Positions 27,927 to 36,162 of a DNA stretch of 64,000 bases are shown here, one piece after another (positions within the stretch are counted from its first letter, which is position 1; each line of letters opens with the position of its first letter). The position numbers and the translations under genes were made by a program. The notes under the pieces were generated by a model. The model saw only the letters and a list, made by a program, of their open reading frames with translations, ran no database searches and was not told the origin of the DNA. The stretch covers positions 1 to 64,000 of the forward strand of contig JAXLQK010000022.1 of assembly GCA_046331665.1 (NCBI GenBank). The letters are read 5' to 3'. This stretch comes from CAWBAT01 sp046331665. Lineage in GTDB: Bacteria > Acidobacteriota > Terriglobia > Versatilivoradales > Versatilivoraceae.

Positions 27927-29669
27927 ATGAGCGCACCTACCATCTATCATCTGGGGATCGAGCGCTTCCGCGGTATCAAAACCCTCTCTTGGCGACCCGC
28001 CAAAGGTATCAATATAATTCTCGGCGGTGGGGATACCGGCAAGACGACTATCCTCGATGCCGTTGGGCTTCTTCTCAGCCCGACTAATTCAACAATTCTT
28101 TCTGATACCGATTACCATGATCGGGATATCGAGGCTGGCTTCGTCATCGAGGCCGTCCTCGCGCTGCCGCTAGTCACCGAGATCAACACCCAAATTAAAC
28201 CATCGTGGCCGTGGGACTGGAACGGCAGCGAAGCCCTCGTGCCTAGCACAGAAGCTGACGCCACGACGAATAGCGAACCGGTCTATCGCCTGCGGGCGCG
28301 CGGAACCGCGGATCTCGAACTGGCTTACGAAATCGTCCAGCCGGATGGCACAACCGACAGTCTGGCTCTCGCCCTGCGCCGCGCGATCGGCCTCGTGCGC
28401 CTCAGCGGCGATGATCGCAACGATCGCGACCTCAGGCTCGTCCAGGGATCGGCGCTCGATCGCCTGCTTTCGGACAAAGCGCTGCGCTCCCGGCTGGCGA
28501 GCGAACTTGCCAAAAGCGATGTCAAGGATGAACTCACAGACAACGCTAAGAACATTCTGGAGGCTCTCGATCAGGCCTTTAAGGAGAAAAGCCTACCAAA
28601 CGGACTGGACCTCGCGATCACCGGGAGTCAGGGATTGTCTATCACGGCATTGATCGGCCTGACCGCAGAAAACAAGGGCGTGCAGCTCCCGCTGGCAAGC
28701 TGGGGAGCGGGGACTCGGCGCCTTTCAGCTCTTGCCATTGCCGAGCAACACCAGGGTGAAGCTCCGATCACGCTCGTCGACGAGGTTGAGCGCGGACTTG
28801 AGCCCTACCGGCAGCGGGCTTTGATGGAAAATCTTCAATCGTGCAACTCACAAGTCTTCGTCACCACACATAGTCCATCTGCCATTTCGGCTGCGTCCAA
28901 AGCATCCGTTTGGTACGTCGACCATAAGGGCAGCATCGGCCCGCTTGATCCGACAAAGATCGAAAGGCATCGCAAGTATGACCCCGAGACATTCCTCGCG
29001 CGCCTAACGGTCGTTGCCGAGGGTGCGACCGAGCTCGGGTTCGTGACCGTGCTGCTAGAGAAAGCGTTCGGCTCATCACTGGAACAGCACGGGATACATG
29101 TTAGCGACGGTTGCGGACATGAAGCCACCCTTAGCCTTCTCGAAGCGCTCGCTGACGGCGGTTTGCGGTTCGGCGGCTTTGCTGACAATGAGGGGAAACA
29201 TCCAAAACGCTGGCAGAAGGTTTCACAGATGCTCGACAAGCTTCTCTTCCGTTGGGAGTCCGGCTCTATCGAGAAAAACGTCGTCAACCTCGTGCCTGAT
29301 GACAAGCTCCAAGCACTGTTGACTGACCCAGAAAACGAAAAGACAGGCATGCGCTTACGGACGCTGGCGGAGCGACTCGGGATTCAGGAGAAAGATTTCG
29401 AGACCATAAATTTAAATGCTAAATCAAGTCTCAAAATGCTTATCCTTGATGCTGCGTCGGGCACTGTCCCGGAGGACAAATTAGCGGAGAGGAAGCAATA
29501 TCAGTCACACGCTCAGACCTGGTTCAAGTCGGTAGAAGGCGGCCGCGAACTCGCAGGAAAGGTCTTTAGTCTCGACATCTGGCCGCTCCTGCAGCCGCAA
29601 TTAATGCCGTTTTGCAATGCCGTCCGAAAAGCAGTCGATCTTCCAGAAATCCAGAGTCTCCACCCGTGA
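27927..29669 (+). CDS. gajA: Gabija GajA-like ATPase/TOPRIM (OLD-family) nuclease
   Basis: The ~580-residue protein has an SMC/OLD-type ATPase followed by a TOPRIM domain. Visible elements are Walker A GGGDTGKTT (~32), signature-like LASWGAGTRRLSAL (~255), Walker B ITLVDEVERGLEP (~283), the H-loop VTTHS (~312), and TOPRIM acidic motifs VVAEGATELGF (~361) and FADNEG (~418). In Gabija, GajA is a DNA endonuclease that acts against phage together with the GajB helicase. The next gene is a UvrD-type helicase overlapping by GTGA, which is the Gabija arrangement. The gene begins about 45 bases after the methyltransferase stop, so all may be one transcript. A TTG at 27870 is possible but ATG 27927 gives the usual OLD-family N-terminus. 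Confidence 0.88.
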   Translation: MSAPTIYHLGIERFRGIKTLSWRPAKGINIILGGGDTGKTTILDAVGLLLSPTNSTILSDTDYHDRDIEAGFVIEAVLALPLVTEINTQIKPSWPWDWNGSEALVPSTEADATTNSEPVYRLRARGTADLELAYEIVQPDGTTDSLALALRRAIGLVRLSGDDRNDRDLRLVQGSALDRLLSDKALRSRLASELAKSDVKDELTDNAKNILEALDQAFKEKSLPNGLDLAITGSQGLSITALIGLTAENKGVQLPLASWGAGTRRLSALAIAEQHQGEAPITLVDEVERGLEPYRQRALMENLQSCNSQVFVTTHSPSAISAASKASVWYVDHKGSIGPLDPTKIERHRKYDPETFLARLTVVAEGATELGFVTVLLEKAFGSSLEQHGIHVSDGCGHEATLSLLEALADGGLRFGGFADNEGKHPKRWQKVSQMLDKLLFRWESGSIEKNVVNLVPDDKLQALLTDPENEKTGMRLRTLAERLGIQEKDFETINLNAKSSLKMLILDAASGTVPEDKLAERKQYQSHAQTWFKSVEGGRELAGKVFSLDIWPLLQPQLMPFCNAVRKAVDLPEIQSLHP

Positions 29670-31189
29670 GCGACGATAGTGTCCGCGCTGCTCTTCGATC
29701 GGACGCTCCGCTGGTAGTGGTGGAATCGCCGGCGGGCTGCGGAAAGACACATCAGGGTGCGGATTACGCCCGCGAGATCGCGGTCGCAGGCGGCTCCGGC
29801 AGGCTCCTCATCCTGACCCATACTCATGCTGCCTGTTCTGTGTTCTCTGATCGCACGAAGGGCACGGGGTCTCGAGTCGAAATCCGCACTATTGACAGCG
29901 CCATCGCCCTCATTGCGTCCGCCTATCACGCCGGCCTCGGGCTTCCGGCCGACACAGTCGAATGGCTTCGACAGCGGCAGGATGAAGGGTACGCCGAACT
30001 CGGTCTAAAGGTCGCTGCGCTCCTGAGGCGCTATCCGATGATTGCTGCCTCGCTGGCGCAACGCCATCCCATCATCGTCTGCGACGAGTATCAGGATTCG
30101 AGCGGTGACCAGCATTCCGTTGTCATGTCATTGCTGGGTTATGGCGCAAGGCTCCGCGTGTTTGCCGACCCCATGCAAAATATATTCAGAGACAGAGCCG
30201 CGGTGGGGACCTTTCCTCCCTGGGACTGGGACGAACTGACTCGCAAGGCCGACGCATTTGAGCAGCTAGATATACCGCATCGATGGTCAACCGGTTGCCC
30301 GGATCTCGGCCGATGGACCCTGACGTTGCGTAATGCGCTAAAAGCGGGCGGTAAAGTTGATCTGCGAAGCGGCCTGCCGACAAGCGTCAACATCATCTTT
30401 GCCGAAAATCAGGCTCAAAAGAACCTCGAATATCAGCTCTCACGTCAGGACCGGAAACAAATTGACGTATTCGAACAAGAGCAATCGTCGCTTTTGATAC
30501 TGACCCGTCACAACCAGACCGCCCGATCCTTCCGGGGTTTCTTTAACCGGCGTATCCCACTCTGGGAAGGCCACACTCGTTCGAGCCTGGAAAAGCTCGT
30601 CGATAGTCTCCGCGCCGGCCAAGGGGACCGCGTAGCTCTAGCCGCCGCCGTCGTCACGTTCATGGGTAGTGTAGGGAAGGGGTTTAGCCCTTCCCTATTC
30701 GGCGACAGGTTCGAGCAAGAGGTGCGCGAAGGCTGCACTGCAAAATGCCGAGGCAAACCCGTCAGGATCCAGGCGCTCGCGCGTTTTTTGGTAGCCGAGC
30801 CCGACCATCACGGCGTCGCGAAAATGCTCCGCCGTCTTTCAGAATTAAGAGCGATGGACAGCGACTTTGCAGATGTCGAAGTGGATTATTTTAGAGAGTT
30901 CTGGGACGCGGTCCGCCTTGGCGATTTCGACACGGTAGACGGCGGCTTAGCCGAAATTACCCACCGGCGGACCTATTCGCACCCCAAACCGCCGGACAAG
31001 GCCATTAGCACCATCCACAAAGCAAAAGGTCTGGAGTGTGGGAGCGTCATCGTTATGCCGTGCGATGCCAAAACCTTTCCGGATAACCCTGATGCAAGGT
31101 GTCTCCTTTACGTCGCGCTCAGTCGAGCCAAGAGCCGCCTGCTGCTGGTCGTTTCGCGCAGTAACCCAAGCCCGCTACTGACTATCTAG
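29666..31189 (+). CDS. gajB: Gabija GajB-like UvrD/Rep-family helicase
   Basis: The 507-residue superfamily 1 helicase has Walker A ESPAGCGKTH (~20), Walker B IIVCDEYQD (~139), a motif III region VFADPMQNIFRD (~165), TIHKAKGLECGSVIV (motif V, ~452) and LYVALSRAKSRLLLVV (motif VI, ~480). It lacks the large 1B/2B insertions of full UvrD, as in GajB. The GTG start at 29666 overlaps the gajA stop; the longer frame from 29612 would overlap gajA by almost 60 bases and is less likely. With GajA it should form the Gabija anti-phage complex. Confidence 0.87.
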   Translation: MSDDSVRAALRSDAPLVVVESPAGCGKTHQGADYAREIAVAGGSGRLLILTHTHAACSVFSDRTKGTGSRVEIRTIDSAIALIASAYHAGLGLPADTVEWLRQRQDEGYAELGLKVAALLRRYPMIAASLAQRHPIIVCDEYQDSSGDQHSVVMSLLGYGARLRVFADPMQNIFRDRAAVGTFPPWDWDELTRKADAFEQLDIPHRWSTGCPDLGRWTLTLRNALKAGGKVDLRSGLPTSVNIIFAENQAQKNLEYQLSRQDRKQIDVFEQEQSSLLILTRHNQTARSFRGFFNRRIPLWEGHTRSSLEKLVDSLRAGQGDRVALAAAVVTFMGSVGKGFSPSLFGDRFEQEVREGCTAKCRGKPVRIQALARFLVAEPDHHGVAKMLRRLSELRAMDSDFADVEVDYFREFWDAVRLGDFDTVDGGLAEITHRRTYSHPKPPDKAISTIHKAKGLECGSVIVMPCDAKTFPDNPDARCLLYVALSRAKSRLLLVVSRSNPSPLLTI

Positions 31190-31478
31190 AGAAACGCTAA
31201 ATTGCGACCAATACAAGTACATCGAGCCAGCCTCTGCCGGGGCCTCTGATGTATTACCGGAACCACATGCCTCACTCTCCATTTCCTCATGAGCTGAAGG
31301 GCCATTACTATCCGCTTGCCGACACTGGGCATGGCCCCGCCAATTTTATTGCTTGGCGAAATTACGAACGGTTCATGATATCCTCTGGCCCTACAGGCCC
31401 TGTATTTGCCGAGATGCTCGCCTAGACCGTTGGAGGAGATCCACCGAGCACCACGAGCCACGGTCTCATAATCATACA

Positions 31479-32015
31479 ATGGAGCTGAAAGAAGCTCTCA
31501 GTGAGGACGCTTTTATGTTTATGGAAAACAACTACATCAACCGGACAGCGTTTCGCAATTATCCGTGTCAGTGGGACCGTGCAGCTGTTTCCGTGCCACT
31601 AGCTCCACCACAGCCACCGCAGCAAGGTATTTCGTTGTGTGAGTTTCTTGTGGGAGCGGTTGCGGTTGGAGCCGCGATCTGGGGAGCCGCCGAGCTCATG
31701 AGCTTGGATACGTCACCGCAAAGAAGGTGCTGTGTTTGCGGGCGCGCTGGACACAACCGCCGAACGTGCCCTTACGACGGAGAGCGCATCAGCTTTTCGC
31801 GGTCAATTCCGAAGGGCGGCCGGTGCGAATGTTGCGGCTCGTCGAGATATGGAACACAGAGGCATCACACGCAGGGTCGTGCAAGCCTGTCTGATTTTCT
31901 CGATGTCTGTCCCGACTGCCATATCGAGTGTTGCCACGGAGGGAACTTCCACAATTTGGGGAGCAAGCCTCGCACTTGCCGTGTGACAGGTAACTACAGT
32001 TTCTACCGCAATTAA
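31479..32015 (+). CDS. Zinc-knuckle plus HNH-like zinc protein with one membrane segment
   Basis: The 178-residue product starts at ATG 31479; an upstream TTG at 31353 would add 42 poorly composed residues. A Pro-rich linker (VPLAPPQPPQQG) precedes a probable membrane helix (FLVGAVAVGAAIWGAAELM, ~54-72). Then comes an exact C-x2-C-x4-H-x4-C knuckle (CCVCGRAGHNRRTC, ~83-96). The C-terminal part has C-x2-C, a His pair and a second C-x2-C-H (RCECCGS, QRHHTQG, CPDCHIECCHGG), the layout of an HNH nuclease or a related treble-clef fold. Retroviral-type knuckles are uncommon in bacteria. It is 290 bases downstream of gajB on the same strand and could be an extra island component. I do not recognise the family. 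Confidence 0.62.
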   Translation: MELKEALSEDAFMFMENNYINRTAFRNYPCQWDRAAVSVPLAPPQPPQQGISLCEFLVGAVAVGAAIWGAAELMSLDTSPQRRCCVCGRAGHNRRTCPYDGERISFSRSIPKGGRCECCGSSRYGTQRHHTQGRASLSDFLDVCPDCHIECCHGGNFHNLGSKPRTCRVTGNYSFYRN

Positions 32016-32800
32016 CCTTTCGAGTCACGCTACGGCGGCGTAATCGTTTCCCCAGGCCTACCGGAAAAAGCAGGCCCTAAAAGGGAGAGATAAAGAGGGT
32101 GAATTCGCAGCAAGTTGCCTTTCTCCTCGTCGCCCGGTTTTTCGGAAATTTCATACTTCTCGTCGATCATGTTGCCCTTGAACACTCGGACGACTGTCGC
32201 TTAGTTCTCGCCCCATCAAGCCTTGGAATGAATGCTATCGTTGTGTCCGGCTTGAAGCGGCTCCGCTGCTTTGGCCAATTGACGTACTCGGCGTGGGAAG
32301 GGAAAAGAGCCCACCGCCTACGAGTCAGTGAAACACGATAGCATCTTCCACAAGCATTGTGAAGGTGCGTTCGCGGTCCAACTTTGTAGGCGAAGGCCAT
32401 CTCTCCTTGCGTGTTGATGTCACCCTAAGCTCAAGGATGCAGTTGCAGTACAGACATCAATGTAATCTCGTCAATCCGTGGTTATTGCTATTTGGAACAG
32501 AGGGAGCTGGCCCTGCTGAAGCAAAGGCCCTTGGAAAGAGGAGCGGATGGAGTGGAAGGGTCTGGCAGCGCGCTTTCACATCGTCCTTCTTGATTCGTTG
32601 CGCGCTGACGAGTCCTGAAACGGAAGAGCGAGGATTGACGAGGGCTTTTGATTGGGCCCGCGGGCACGCCGCCGGTAGCCTCAGAAGAGTTGTCAGCGTT
32701 TTTCTGCGGATATCTCTTCTGCGGTGTTGGCGGGCTGAGGGGTGGGATGCGGGACTGAGAAAAAATGCTGCCGAAGGCCTTCAATCCAAAGGTTCCCTGG
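32016..32800. other. Intergenic region in the defence island, no clear gene
   Basis: About 785 bases between the zinc protein and the convergent antirestriction gene. A plus-strand open frame at 32359-32826 has poor amino-acid composition, no start signal and overlaps the 3' end of the antirestriction gene, so I do not call it. No terminal inverted repeats or terminator are obvious. Confidence 0.4.
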
Positions 32801-33610
32801 CTATTCGCCTGGAGAGATTGCCGTAAGAATCTGAGAAGCAGTCTGTTGAATGTAGCTGAATGAATCCATCAGAACTTGCTTGTCACCATTGTAGATCGTC
32901 AAATAGTCGGCGGACGCAGTGTTCGTATCGAGGCCGATGGCATGAGAAACGATGAAAGCCACCGCTTCCGCTTCGGTCTCGCGAATCGTGCAAGTCGTTT
33001 CAGCACGGCGGGCATCTTTGTGAAGTCGCTCATGGCTGTATTCATGAACCAGCACAGAGAACATTTCAGCGGGTGAGAGATCTGGTTGTAGGGTGATCTT
33101 GCCACCTTCGGAGAGGCCCTTGGCCGGAGCAATGTCGCTGGAATATTCAATCGTGATTCCACTTTGAGCGATATATGCCTTTAACCTTTCGGTGTAATCC
33201 TTTGGGTCACCCTTAACAGTGGTGAATTGCGGTAGGGGGTCCCCTTCAGTCTGAGAGTAATCGAAGACAATAACCGGTCGTACACCCACCAGCACTGGCG
33301 ATTGCTCTCCTTGAAAGTTTCGTGTTTCGGCTGCAGTTTCCCGTTTCGAAATGATCGGCGCCAGGATTGCGATGCCTTTTTCACCCGTTCTCACGAATCT
33401 GCCGAGTGCCTTCCACGTCTGATATCCGGCTACATAAGACGCCGTCGGCATTTGGAACGCGATCAACAAAACGTTTCCAAAACTGTATTTCCGGAAGCGG
33501 CTCATGGCGGCCAAATATGCCTTCAAAGCTTCACTTTTCCCAGATTCCAATGTCTCAATGAGCTTCTCAATTGCCTGTTCGGAGAGTTGTTTGGCTTGCT
33601 CGATTTTCAT
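32801..33610 (-). CDS. ArdC-type antirestriction protein with metallopeptidase motif
   Basis: The 269-residue protein has the ArdC N-terminal domain (residues ~1-130: FRKYSFGNVLLIAFQMP, GYQTWKALGRFVRTGEKGIA) and a C-terminal ImmA/IrrE-like metallopeptidase domain with HEYSH near residue 190 and a downstream Glu-rich helix (ETEAEAVAFIVSHAIG). ArdC proteins are carried by conjugative elements, bind single-stranded DNA and protect incoming DNA from restriction. ATG 33610 is chosen because it follows GGGGGGAC and gives the family N-terminus; a longer frame to 33850 is unlikely. Its place beside a restriction/Gabija island suggests the island has a mobile-element history. Confidence 0.85.
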   Translation of the reverse strand: MKIEQAKQLSEQAIEKLIETLESGKSEALKAYLAAMSRFRKYSFGNVLLIAFQMPTASYVAGYQTWKALGRFVRTGEKGIAILAPIISKRETAAETRNFQGEQSPVLVGVRPVIVFDYSQTEGDPLPQFTTVKGDPKDYTERLKAYIAQSGITIEYSSDIAPAKGLSEGGKITLQPDLSPAEMFSVLVHEYSHERLHKDARRAETTCTIRETEAEAVAFIVSHAIGLDTNTASADYLTIYNGDKQVLMDSFSYIQQTASQILTAISPGE

Positions 33611-33632
33611 TGTCTTGTCCCCCCATGTAGTT

Positions 33633-33672
33633 TTTTTGTGGTCCTTCGACCAAGAGTTGCGGACCACAAAAA
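33633..33672. repeat. Perfect 12-bp inverted repeat upstream of the antirestriction gene
   Basis: The arms TTTTTGTGGTCC (33633-33644) and GGACCACAAAAA (33661-33672) flank a 16-base spacer. It begins 23 bases upstream of the ardC-like start. On the ardC strand the second arm ends in A, not U, so it is not a normal terminator. It may be a repressor site or a hairpin in the 5' leader. Confidence 0.6.
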
Positions 33673-34012
33673 CTGCATTGGGGACTAGCGCGAAGAGCGA
33701 GGAATCCAGGGCAGAGCAACCAGCATTCGCACTTGACAGCGTTATGTGCTGGCGGGACGAATGCTTGCGAAGTCCGTGAACAAAGTGGGGATTTCGAGGC
33801 TCGCAGCGGTGCAGAAATGAGCAAGCGGACAATGCTGCGCGATGTTGCACAGTTCAGTTTGGAAGACTATCGTGGATAGCCGCGTGAAGTCACTAGAAGA
33901 AAGGCAAAAACCCTTTCCCCGAATCTGCTTTCTCGATTCTGGATTAAGATGGGGTAATCGTAGACAGAATGGCGGCGGGGAATTTTTCTCCGGAACTGTC
34001 AGCAGTACCTGA
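33673..34012. other. Intergenic region upstream of the antirestriction gene, no gene seen
   Basis: About 340 bases between the inverted repeat of the ardC-like gene and the stop of a small membrane ORF on the same strand. Only short, low-quality frames are open. Nothing recognisable beyond a possible ardC promoter at its 5' end. Confidence 0.35.
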
Positions 34013-34198
34013 CTATTTGTTCGGGAGTTCTTGAGGATGGGATTGGTTCAAGCTGTTTTTCACGGGAGTGGGCTTGGTGCTTTCCTTGTATGATGCAAGG
34101 TGGAAGAGACTGGACACAACCGCGATCAGCACGAAGAGAATGAAAATGGTGAATCCTCTCCTGGTATGCAGCCAACTGAGCATCAAATAGTCACCCAT
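34013..34198 (-). CDS. Small single-pass membrane protein
   Basis: This 61-residue ORF has one strong hydrophobic helix (FTIFILFVLIAVVSSLFHLA, ~16-35) after a short basic segment (LHTRRG), with a polar tail of Lys, Pro and Ser. A GGGGGGAC element lies just upstream of the ATG. I do not recognise a family. The ribosome site and clean topology are the only support, so it remains tentative. Confidence 0.42.
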   Translation of the reverse strand: MGDYLMLSWLHTRRGFTIFILFVLIAVVSSLFHLASYKESTKPTPVKNSLNQSHPQELPNK

Positions 34199-34729
34199 CT
34201 AGTCCCCCCTTTGAATCCTTATTCTAACACTCCAACTTCCCCTTTTGCGCCTTTTCCAAATGAATTCTTTTACCGCTCGAAAGGTTTTTTGCAATCATTT
34301 CAACGTTCAATCTTCCGTCAATTGAAGGTGTGCGGTGTGATTGGCGATTCGATCTCCCTATCATCAGGATTTTGCACAGGCTTATAGCGAGGATTCGGAG
34401 TGCTAGATTGACCAAGCTGGCAAAGCACCATGACAAGTCTTGAAGTTATAACCATGGAGACGTTCCCTACTTGGCCCCGGGAAGGCTGCTCACGATCTGA
34501 GAAGTAATGGAGGATCGTCTACTCTGGTCCTAAATCCCTTTAGGCCCCAAATACCCTATGGCACTCGTTCCCAATCATATGCTGGAAGACAGATTTGATA
34601 CGCGAAGTCTCCAAGAGCTGATTGGCTCACAAGATCCGAGCGACAGCGCATTCTTTGGGGCCGGGGTATTAGGCTTTTGTATTGGGCGGCTTTAAGCCAA
34701 TGTAGCGATAACGGGCTTGTGGTAGTGAC
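34199..34729. other. Intergenic region, no convincing gene
   Basis: About 530 bases. A minus-strand frame at 34224-34436 starts with a hydrophobic stretch but has no recognisable continuation. The right end probably carries the promoter of the TfoX-N gene, with the palindrome at 34730-34745. Confidence 0.35.
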
Positions 34730-34745
34730 TGTACCGATCGGTACA
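34730..34745. promoter_or_regulatory. 16-bp palindrome, possible TetR-type operator
   Basis: TGTACCGATCGGTACA is a perfect palindrome located 58 bases upstream of the TfoX-N start. Length and the ACCGATCGGT core resemble sites bound by TetR-family dimers. No TetR gene is present in the window, so the regulator is unknown. Confidence 0.45.
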
Positions 34746-34802
34746 AAGCTTTACGAATTTCAGGACGTCTATTTGAGTTGGCTGACTATGCTTGGAGGAG
34801 AC

Positions 34803-35195
34803 ATGAGTTATGACGAGAGCATTGCCCAACGAGTAAGAGCTTTGCTTGTAAATCGAACCGACGTGATCGAGAAAAAGATGTTCGGTGGCCTAACATTCTT
34901 GGTCCGGCACAATATGTGCTGCGGCGTGGTTGGTGCCGACCTTGTAGTTCGTGTTGGGGCAGAAGGCCATCGCGCAGCCTTGGAGCAGCCCGGCGCACGG
35001 GAGATGGATTTCACAGGGAGGCCTCTCAAGGGTCTCGTGTATGTTCGCAAGCGCGCTGTCGAGTCGGACGAGAATCTCCGACAATGGGTGGACCGCGGAC
35101 TCAATTTCGTGCTCTCTCTCCCGCCAAAACAGAATAGCTCCGCTGCGAGGTTGCGCCGGCGGCAGACCCGCTCAAGCAGGAGGCGCGAATCATGA
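34803..35195 (+). CDS. TfoX N-terminal domain protein
   Basis: The 130-residue protein matches the TfoX/Sxy N-terminal domain family: MSYDESIAQRVRALL, then KKMFGGLTFLVRHNMCCGV and LVVRVG, and GRPLKGLVYV. It lacks the C-terminal domain of the competence regulator TfoX, as many environmental single-domain homologues do; their role is unknown. ATG 34803 follows GGAGGAGAC and is preferred over the upstream start at 34677. The last ~25 residues are Arg/Ser-rich. It overlaps the next gene by four bases (ATGA), so the two are coupled. Confidence 0.82.
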   Translation: MSYDESIAQRVRALLVNRTDVIEKKMFGGLTFLVRHNMCCGVVGADLVVRVGAEGHRAALEQPGAREMDFTGRPLKGLVYVRKRAVESDENLRQWVDRGLNFVLSLPPKQNSSAARLRRRQTRSSRRRES

Positions 35196-35674
35196 AAGCA
35201 GGTAAATTCTTGGGGGCCTGGCTGAGCTATGTCCTGGTCACCTTTGCGATGGGTTTCGTCTGGCACCTGATCATATTCAAGAAACTCTACGAAGAGCTGG
35301 CGATTTTCAGCCGCATAAATGATCCGATTATCCCACTTGGTTTTGCAGCAATGCTAATCCAGGGAGCTATTTTGGCCTATCTGTTTCCTCGCCTCTGCCG
35401 AGGCGGACATCCAATTCTTGAAGGCATTCGGTTTGGCCTATTGACGGGCGTGTTGATCGCCAGTAGCGCGGTTCTGGCTGAGGCTGCTAAGCAGAGAGTT
35501 ACTTCCCTGCCCACATGGCTTGTCTTGGAGAGTAGTTACTACCTGATCCAGTTCGGTCTTTCGGGCATTCTTATCGCCTATGTCTACCGCAACTCAACGA
35601 AGGCAGCTCGAAAATCCATCTGGACTCCCCGTCAACAGGAGACACGACGGCCCTCCCCTCAAAATAAAGAGTGA
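35192..35674 (+). CDS. Four-helix membrane protein of unknown function
   Basis: The 160-residue protein has about four membrane helices (residues ~8-28, 47-66, 80-100, 112-132) and a basic, Pro-rich cytoplasmic tail. The N-terminus (GAWLSYVLVTFAMGFVWHLI) resembles DUF1761/DUF2177-type small membrane proteins, but I am not certain of the family. It is translationally coupled to the TfoX-N gene (ATGA overlap), so they may act together; no function can be inferred. Confidence 0.7.
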   Translation: MKAGKFLGAWLSYVLVTFAMGFVWHLIIFKKLYEELAIFSRINDPIIPLGFAAMLIQGAILAYLFPRLCRGGHPILEGIRFGLLTGVLIASSAVLAEAAKQRVTSLPTWLVLESSYYLIQFGLSGILIAYVYRNSTKAARKSIWTPRQQETRRPSPQNKE

Positions 35675-36162
35675 ATCCCGCAAGAAAGGGACAATGACGG
35701 AGTTCCAGAGCGTTGGATTGGGAGTTGTCGGAGAGACTCACAGATCACTTAATCGACCGCGATGAAATGAATTTGTGTCATCTAATCCAGGATTATTGCT
35801 TTCATTACCACGCTCATGCACTCGTAAAGTTGATCATCGCCTCGTCTATCCATTCATAGCCTTTCCTTACCCGCGCTTTGCTTCACCTTTACGCAAACAG
35901 CCTCCTCGAATCGACCCGTGATTAGCTTTTGGCGGCGAACAATTGGACTACCAGCGGGCACCTCTAAGCACCCACCAGCTGGCGGCAGCGAGGCCTGCTG
36001 CAACGGGAACAGTAATGATCCAGGCGCCAGCAGAAAGCAGACGGAGGGAAAAGTGCCCACATGGCGGTCAGGGTAATAAGGAGGCTAAGGAGAAGGGGGA
36101 TGAAAACGTTCTGACTGGTCGCTCAGCGAATAGCGAAGGCCGATCACCCGATTGGAATCAAA
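35675..36162. other. Intergenic region with a possible phosphate-permease tail remnant
   Basis: About 490 bases. On the minus strand, 36055 to the TAG at 35948 reads SLRLLSAGAWIITVPVAAGL followed by ASWWVL, which looks like the last helix of a PiT-type phosphate transporter. There is nothing intact upstream, so it would be a fragment. Other open frames look like shadows. Confidence 0.3.

Noticed and set aside
32359..32826. 155-codon plus-strand open frame
   Set aside because: Poor composition, no ribosome site, overlaps the 3' end of the convergent antirestriction gene.
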